This document shows, piece by piece, positions 58,613 through 64,000 of a DNA stretch of 64,000 nt. The first letter of the stretch is position 1, and every line of letters begins with the position of its first letter. The notes under the pieces are model-generated. The model did not search any database. It saw only the letters and a program-made list of their open reading frames with translations, and had not been told where the DNA came from. Origin of the DNA: Chamaecrista fasciculata (lineage: Eukaryota; Streptophyta; Magnoliopsida; Fabales; Fabaceae); assembly GCA_003254925.1 (NCBI GenBank), contig QANZ01038626.1, forward strand, positions 80,823 through 144,822, written 5' to 3'. The position numbers and the translations under genes were made by a program.

Positions 58613-60002
58613 CTCTTTATATATATGTTTGTGTGTGTGACAAACAACATTTGTGAAAGGGCAAAAGCACCCTTTTGGTCCCAAAACTTTACATCAACGG
58701 TCAATTCTGTCCTTATTCTTTTTTTTTTGTCAATTTCATACTAATGTTTCACATTTTAATCAATTTTATCATTTTCTCTTACTTTAACCAAATATCAACA
58801 ACAGATTTTACGTAGTTGATGACATATAATGTAAAATTGGTAGAAAAAGAAACTCAAATTCTAATTCAAATTGAAAAGTAGGATGAATTATGTCGTTAAT
58901 TTATTGAAAGAAGTTGGTCTAAGAACAAAATTAACAAAAATGTAAAAACATTGGTGACGAAATTGACCGAAAAAAAAAAACTGAGAACAAAATTGATGGT
59001 TGGTGTGAGTTTTGGAGACTAAAATGATGCTTTTGCCTTAGTAAAAGTGTAACCTGAGCAGTCGCTTTCAACCCGAATGCCTTAACAGCAACGATGACAT
59101 TAGGATTTCCAGCCCATTTTATACAAGGTTCCATAATCAGCTCCTTCTCATCAGTCACAAAGATTTTCATCCCTACCAAAAACAAGTTATTACTTAGGTA
59201 ATAAAACTCAAATTTAAGAACAAGAGGAACGATGTTTAGCTATCAAAAATGATGTGGTATAAGTATACTAACCTTGAAAAGTTGGTGGCAAAGTTCCTAG
59301 TGTAAGCTCTTCAAAATCAACTGAATCTATCTTATAATTCTTGATCTGCTCTGCAATTATGGGTGTTACAATGTCCTTTACAGTCTTACAAATAGCCTAA
59401 TTAACACAAGTAAGATAATAGGGTAAGACGTTAATTACTTAAAATTAAGGGTTAAGATATCAAAAATTCAAAACTATATATATATATATATACCTTGTCA
59501 AGGTAAGGCCACAAGTATTGAAGAAACCTATTAAGCCAATCAAGCTTCATGTATAGATAGAAGCACAAACAAATTAATTAACAATGGCATAATGTTCATT
59601 CAACTAATTAACTTGAAAAAAAAAGACTTAGAATGAATACATTAATTAGCTAGCTTCTTACACGATCAAAATCTGGATTTTTCATCCAAATTGGAATCTC
59701 AGGAAGCATTTTTTGTAGAGATTCTTCGTCTCGTTGTGCCAATGGACGAATTGGAGGATCCTGTCCAAACCAGTATACATAATTTACATGTTCTTAATTT
59801 GATTAAGCTTTAAGACAATAATTAGGCATTAGATCAAAAGAATGAAACAAACAATTAAGGAAAATAGTAGAGGATGTGATAATTAATGTACCTTGACATC
59901 ACTGGGTTGAATGAAAATGAAGAGAAAATAGCCAATAGTGAGGCCAATTGAAATCCCAAATCCAAAGCCAATCATACCGAAAATTGTACTAAAGAAACCC
60001 AT
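54250..60002 (-). CDS. SYT2: Plant synaptotagmin (TM-SMP-C2A-C2B), SYT2-like
   Basis: Twelve exons: 59892-60002, 59662-59760, 59494-59544, 59273-59396, 59054-59172, 58398-58499, 57966-58040, 57796-57872, 57436-57682, 56319-56666, 55183-55311 and 54250-54378. The total of 1611 nt gives 536 aa; plant SYTs are about 540 aa. Residues 1-32 are a Gly-rich membrane anchor (MGFFSTIFGMIGFG..). Residues about 67-247 form the SMP lipid-transfer domain (MLPEIPIWMKNPDFD, TLGTLPPTFQGMK, RITLKPLVPSFPCFANIYV). C2A spans about 258-365 (GSSDPYVKL, NLNPEWNEEF) and C2B about 415-515 (GTPAGGGLLVVIVHEAQDVE, TRDPRWEEEF). The end is YHLIDSKNGRIQIELQW. Family members tether ER to plasma membrane or act in the secretory pathway. 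Wording such as VGKHDKMG and EKSRGQ fits SYT2/SYT3 better than SYT1. Introns 5, 9, 10 and 11 carry six foldback elements. Confidence 0.94.
54550..55010. mobile_element. Foldback MULE-like MITE in SYT intron 11
   Basis: GGCCAAAGTC and GACTTTGGCC are exact inverse ends of a 461-bp element. Flanks TAAGTTTTT (54541-54549) and TAAATTTTT (55011-55019) differ at one base. Arms carry TTTGGTCCCTCAAGTTT units. Confidence 0.9.
55409..55827. mobile_element. Foldback MULE-like MITE in SYT intron 10 (first of a pair)
   Basis: GGGTCAATTATATTTTGG and the inverse end ..GTGTAATTTACCC bound 419 bp with TTTGGTACCCTGTGGTTTG arm units. Flanks are TAATTTTAA (55400-55408) and TAGTTTTAA (55828-55836). Confidence 0.9.
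55837..56270. mobile_element. Foldback MULE-like MITE in SYT intron 10 (second of a pair)
   Basis: GGCCAAAGTGCATTTT and AAAAGTGCACTTTGACC bound 434 bp. Flanks TAGTTTTAA (55828-55836, shared with the neighbour) and TAATTTTAA (56271-56279). It belongs to a different TIR family from its neighbour. Confidence 0.9.
56691..57012. mobile_element. Foldback MITE in SYT intron 9 (diverged)
   Basis: TTGTAAATTTGGTCCCATAT and the inverse GATCAAATTTACACTTTGACC form diverged ends of about 320 bp. TSD not clear. It is close kin to the GGTCAAAG group. Confidence 0.7.
57065..57379. mobile_element. Foldback MULE-like MITE in SYT intron 9
   Basis: GGCAAAAGTATTTTTGGT and ACCAAAAAATACTTTTGCC bound 315 bp. Flanks TAGAACATA (57056-57064) and TACAACATA (57380-57388) differ at one base. 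Same TIR family as the element at 42181-42938. Its right end is 56 bp from exon 9. Confidence 0.9.
58557..58615. repeat. (CT)n(AT)n microsatellite in SYT intron 5
   Basis: About 16 CT units to 58590 run directly into about 11 AT units. Likely length-polymorphic. Confidence 0.95.
58660..59037. mobile_element. Foldback MULE-like MITE in SYT intron 5
   Basis: GGCAAAAGCACCCTTTTGG and the inverse TGATGCTTTTGCC bound 378 bp. Flanks TTTGTGAAAG (58650-58659) and TTAGTAAAAG (59038-59047) share eight of ten bases. The right end lies 16 bp from exon 5. Confidence 0.82.
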
Positions 60003-60059
60003 CTGAATATTCCAAATATATATATATATATATATATGTTTCCTCAAAAAGAGATTGCC

Positions 60060-60370
60060 TTGCTAGCTAGATAGATCAAAAACATTTAAAAATGTCATTT
60101 TTTCAAAGTGATCATTGTCGTCTTCTTCTTTGTAGATCTCCACTCAAACCATCGTCAAAATGTATTAATTAACACAATCTTTTGTAAAAGAAATATCATT
60201 TTTCAAAATAGTCATCTTCTTCTTCTCTTCTTCACAGATCTCCACTCTAACAAACGTCAAAACGTCTTAATTGGCACAATTTTTTTTGTTTGAAGTGGTC
60301 GTCTTCTTCTTTTTTGCAGATCTCCACTATAACAAACGTCAAAAGTATTAATTAACAGAATTTTTTTTCA
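60060..60370 (-). promoter_or_regulatory. Three-copy tandem repeat just upstream of the synaptotagmin gene
   Basis: Three diverged copies of a roughly 90-bp unit begin near 60117, 60211 and 60298. Each has a TC-rich stretch, then AGATCTCCACT and a GTCAAAA block. On the gene's strand each copy contains a TTGAC core (60154-60158, 60256-60260, 60338-60342), the invariant part of WRKY W-boxes. The array starts about 60 bp from the ATG, so it lies in the 5' leader or core promoter. An (AT)n run at 60018-60038 lies between array and ATG. Confidence 0.55.
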
Positions 60371-61660
60371 AGAGAGAGAGAGAGAGAAAGTAAGGACGTC
60401 GTTGTTGAAAGAAAAGAAAAAAGAAATGAGTGATTGAAAATCAAAACGCATTGTTTGGGTTTCACCTAATTACACGTTATAATATTTTCATGATCCCATC
60501 TTGCAATATTATGCATCAGCATATGGCTCTTTAATTTTTTTTTTTTTGGTGAGAGGCTCTTCAATATTTTATCTCTAGCTAAAAATATCTTTTTCATCTT
60601 TAAACTTAATATAATTTTTAAAGTTTGCCTCTAATATTTTTTTATAGTTAATTTTGTCCCTAAAATTTTATATTTTGATTGATTTTATCATTTATTCTAA
60701 CTTTAGTTAAATATTAATGATAGATTTTATACTGACAAAAGAAAATAACAACAGATTCTATATGACTATTACATGTATTGTAAATTTTTTTTTGGTCCGA
60801 ATGTATTGTAAAATGGATAGAAAAAGAAACTCAAATTCTAACTCATATTAAATAATATATAATGAAATTTATATTTTTTTTATTTAAAGAAGTTTTTAAA
60901 AGAATAAAATCAATCAAAAAAATAAAACTTTAGTATAAAACTGACAATAAACGAATATTAGGAATTAGGAACTTAGAGATAAAACAATGCTTCCGATACA
61001 GGTGGCACACTATACACGTGGCATGCAAGAGCCCTTGTCTAATAAAAATTATATTGATGCAACATTTTTAATATTGTAACTATTAAACTAGTTATTAATA
61101 ATAAAACATGTGGTAAATGTTTTTATATGATTAATTATTTATAAAAAAGAATATAAAGTTTAAGTTTTATGCGATGTGAGACATGTAAAAATTATTGTCG
61201 TTTGAAATAGTTTTTGAAATAAAGAAAAGGATCAATTATAATTTAGTATCATGTGATTTGGCTATATTCTACTTTGATGTCTCATAGTTTAAAAAGTAGT
61301 ATTTTGCTATTCTGTGGTTAATGCTTTAGTTCCCTAAGCTTTGATTCTGCAACTTAGAACTTTTGGGTCTATTTCATAATTTTAATCAACTTTGAGGAGA
61401 CAAGGCAATTTTAATATAAAAAGGCTGAAATTACTGAAACACTCATAAATATTTAAATATCTTCAAAACAATCTTTAAAAACACAAAATTATAGAAATAT
61501 AATTATTTGACAAAATATATTTCATTAGATTTGTTGTGATGAGTAGATTCTAAATATGTAATTTATTTTTAAAAACTTTATCTCTATTTATTATTATTTT
61601 CTTATTCGAAAGTGTTAAATTACGATGTCAGAATAAGAAGTCAAGTGAATTTTTTAAAGG
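60371..61660. other. AT-rich intergenic DNA upstream of the synaptotagmin gene
   Basis: No gene. It includes weak inverted repeats (about 60590-60990) and one arm of a TTTGGT-type foldback (61205-61310, AATTATAATTTAGTATCATG) without partner. Confidence 0.4.
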
Positions 61661-61668
61661 GTAAAATA

Positions 61669-63000
61669 CACTTCGGTATCCTGTGATTAAGGGCAGTTCC
61701 ACTTTGGTGTCCTGAAAGACAAAATTTGACACTCGATTACCTTGAGGTTTGCTTTGTTACCATTTTGGTACCTTGTGATCACTTTCTGTCAAGATTTAAC
61801 GGCAAGTGCTGACGTGGCTCAATTGTAGCCATTGATTTCTATTGCATCTTAATTAGTTGTTAGTTTTCATTGCATCTTAACTGTTGGTTTCTCTTGCATC
61901 TTAACCTCGATTTCTATTTCAATGTTAAATACTCATTTTAATCCTCAAACTATGGGTAAGTTTTATTTTAGTCATAAAATTATTTTTTATTCTATTTTTA
62001 TCTTTAAACTTTCACATTTATTTTATTTTGGTCCCAAAACGTGATTTTATCGAATTTTGGCCAACAAAAATAGAAATGACGCATCCGCGAAACACAACGC
62101 CTCAAAACTTCATGTTCTTCATTCTCATCCACATTGTCGTTTCGAAGAACCAAATCGGAGAAGAGGAAAAGATGGACCAAGCCGTCGATAATAGAAACCA
62201 TTAGAAGCAGGCAAAGAAAGCAATCCAACAAGAAGGTGCTCCTGTAGGGACTGAACCCTACGTCCACCTTCAAGTCTCCCGACGCCACCTCCTTCAGCTA
62301 TAGTCGTCAAAACGAGTCCAACCCGGAGTGTTAGCTCGTTTAACTCGCTAAATTGGCGAGCTAGATTGATGAAATTTGGCTCACAAAAAATTATAACTCG
62401 TGTACGTTGTCTCACTTAATTCACAACTCATGGTGAACTAACTCGAGTGAGTTGGCGAGTTTGTGAGCCAACCCACTTTATTTTAAAAAGAAAATATATA
62501 AAATTTTAGATGTAATGACTACTGATTAGTATTGAATTGTTATGTTATTGATATAGTTTGTCTTAATTTTCATGACTTTTATTAAGAAAGTTAATAAAAA
62601 TTATTATTAATTTAAAAAAATGGTAAAAAAAAAGATTGATGACTAAGTGGGCTAACCCGAATCACCAAGTTGGCGAGCCGGGTTGGCCAAACCTGGCTCA
62701 CCTGAGATTTTTGACTCGCGTGAGTCGTAACTCGTGACGAGCAGCTCAAGTGAGTTGAGTTGGCTCGCTTTGACACCTCTCCAGCGGCAGGTACACGTCA
62801 GATCCTGACGATGTCGTCCCCTTTTTTGATTTCCTCACCTTCGGAACTCCACCTTATTCCCCGTAATGATCTAGTAATGGAGGCTGAGTTGGTTTTATGC
62901 GTCTGTCGAAGTTGTCATTTGGCGGCGCATTGGGGTATCTTCAATTACTTTTTGTCCTTTTGTAGAAGGATGAAGCAGAACTTCCATTAAATCATCTTTT
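61669..63000. mobile_element. Foldback-arm element with gene-like segment split by a hAT-like MITE
   Basis: GGGTAAAATACACTTCGG at 61669 opens a left arm related to the element at 4445-5452; a right arm was not found. GC-richer segments at 62040-62300 and 62785-62960 look like one captured gene fragment. Between them a MITE (about 62303-62780) has ends GTCAAAACGAG / CTCGCTTTGAC and GGCGAG-rich subterminal repeats. No recognised protein. Confidence 0.5.
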
Positions 63001-63102
63001 TTCTCTCTATTTGTATTTCTTCTATTTTTTTGGGTCTGATTTTACTGTTACATATGGGTTTGTTTTTTTAGAGTTGCAACGCCACAAGATGGAGGGAAAA
63101 AT

Positions 63103-63290
63103 TAGAGTTGTCAAAACGAGCCAAACCTGGTGGGTTGGCCCGTTTAACTCCCCAAATTAGCGAGTTGGGTTGAGAAAATGTGGCTCGCCAAAAATTTTAG
63201 TTTGAGTGGGTTGGCTCAGTTAACCCGCGACTCGTGGTGGGCTAGCTCGAGTGAGTTGGCGAGTTAGTGAGCCAACCCACCTTATTTTTT
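63103..63290. mobile_element. Arm of a second hAT-like MITE (GTCAAAACGAG family)
   Basis: TAGAGTTGTCAAAACGAG and the following GGTTGGCCCGTTTAACTC match the left arm of the copy at 62303. A matching right arm was not seen, so it is a fragment or a diverged copy. Confidence 0.55.
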
Positions 63291-63420
63291 TAAAAGAAAA
63301 AATTTGTAAATTTAAAAATTAAAACCCTAAAACTAAAAATATCTAGGCTCACTCACTCTCTCTTTTGTCGATTTCAGTCCCTTATTGGCTTCTTCAGAGT
63401 TCTTTTCCCTACAATACTGA

Positions 63421-63784
63421 TGGAGATTGTGCCCTAGGGCCAATCATTTTATATGTATGAACATATTGTTTGACTGATTTATGAATGATAAATTATGTCG
63501 TTATCATATTATTAGCATGTTTACTACGATAAAAATCCTTGATTAATTATGTGATAGTTATTCTAAACTGTCCCTGGTCGATTATTCACGTGGGAACTGA
63601 TGGAGATTGTGCCCTTGGGCCAATCATTTTATTTATGTGTTATTTGAACATATGTAATTTTTGATTAATTTATAGAGATGAATTATGTTGTTATCATATT
63701 ATTAGCATGTTTACTATGATAGCGTCCTTGATTAATTATAAGATAATTAATCTAAAACTGTCCCTGGTCGATCATTCACGTGGG
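63421..63784. repeat. Two tandem copies of a 180-bp unit
   Basis: TGGAGATTGTGCCC occurs at 63421 and again at 63601, exactly 180 bp apart. The copies agree through TTATCATATTATTAGCATG and GTCCCTGGTCGAT to CACGTGGGAAC. GC-richer, non-coding DNA follows to the window end, probably a repeat family (perhaps LTR-derived) that continues outside the window. Confidence 0.85.
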
Positions 63785-64000
63785 AACGTAAATGAACCAA
63801 GACCAGCATGACCTCGGTGTATAGAGATACATGCACTAGATGCTTCTCGAGAGCCATGGTGGAATTTTGTAAGGGTTACAAAATTACTGGACCGACCCGG
63901 AGAGTCCTGCATGGGTTTAGTCATAAGCGAGCCTCTCCTGTACACCTGTCACGATAGCCTTAGACCTGAGGTCTTGACTATTCCGGCATTGTAGTTGTCA

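Noticed and set aside
1-64000. tRNA genes, CRISPR, known microRNA sequences (for example miR156, miR166, miR172)
   Set aside because: Scanned by eye on both strands; no cloverleaf boxes, spaced repeats or mature miRNA strings were seen.

Overview
This is a 64 kb piece of AT-rich nuclear DNA from a flowering plant, almost certainly a eudicot. The evidence is three intron-containing plant genes with GT..AG introns, Ty3/gypsy retroelement fragments of the plant Tat type, and dense small foldback transposons. It is draft assembly: one N at 5868 and a 620-base gap at 28657-29276. The species cannot be named from the sequence.

Three host genes are complete, all on the minus strand. (1) 22401-23539: a two-exon R2R3-MYB repressor of subgroup 4 (MYB4 type), 288 aa, with a C2/EAR repression motif. 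(2) 36883-41366: a nine-exon membrane-anchored (peroxisomal, APX3-type) ascorbate peroxidase, 282 aa. (3) 54250-60002: a twelve-exon plant synaptotagmin (TM-SMP-C2A-C2B, SYT2-like), 536 aa. I rebuilt exon borders by hand; every junction keeps frame. The genes have no operon-like relation and no shared pathway is implied.

Retroelements: 6240-13955 is a rearranged Tat-type Ty3/gypsy element. Its minus strand holds the end of pol (gypsy RNase H, second archaeal-type RNase H, complete integrase). Its plus strand holds a convergent, apparently spliced gene with a PF04195-like ('putative gypsy type transposon') domain and a long coiled coil. 75-bp tandem repeats and a TATA box lie in front of that gene. 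A decayed second copy of the PF04195-like ORF is at 31490-32350. A frameshifted 'plant transposon protein'-like ORF is at 47018-47874, inside probable LTR-element debris at 43.9-47.9 kb.

The most striking pattern is small foldback DNA transposons. I find about 25 inverted-repeat elements of 0.3-1.9 kb. Many have 9- or 10-bp target-site duplications (TSDs), nine of them perfect, with TIRs starting GGCCAAAG, GGGTAAATT, GGCAAAAG or GGTCAAAAG. This is the Mutator-like (MULE) pattern. Two others have perfect 8-bp duplications (hAT type). Six elements sit in four introns of the synaptotagmin gene, two in introns of the peroxidase gene, and three line up directly upstream of the peroxidase gene. Some share or abut target sites, one is nested in another, and several carry GC-richer, gene-like inner segments.

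The rest is AT-rich intergenic DNA with microsatellites; I see no tRNA, rRNA, CRISPR or recognisable known microRNA.
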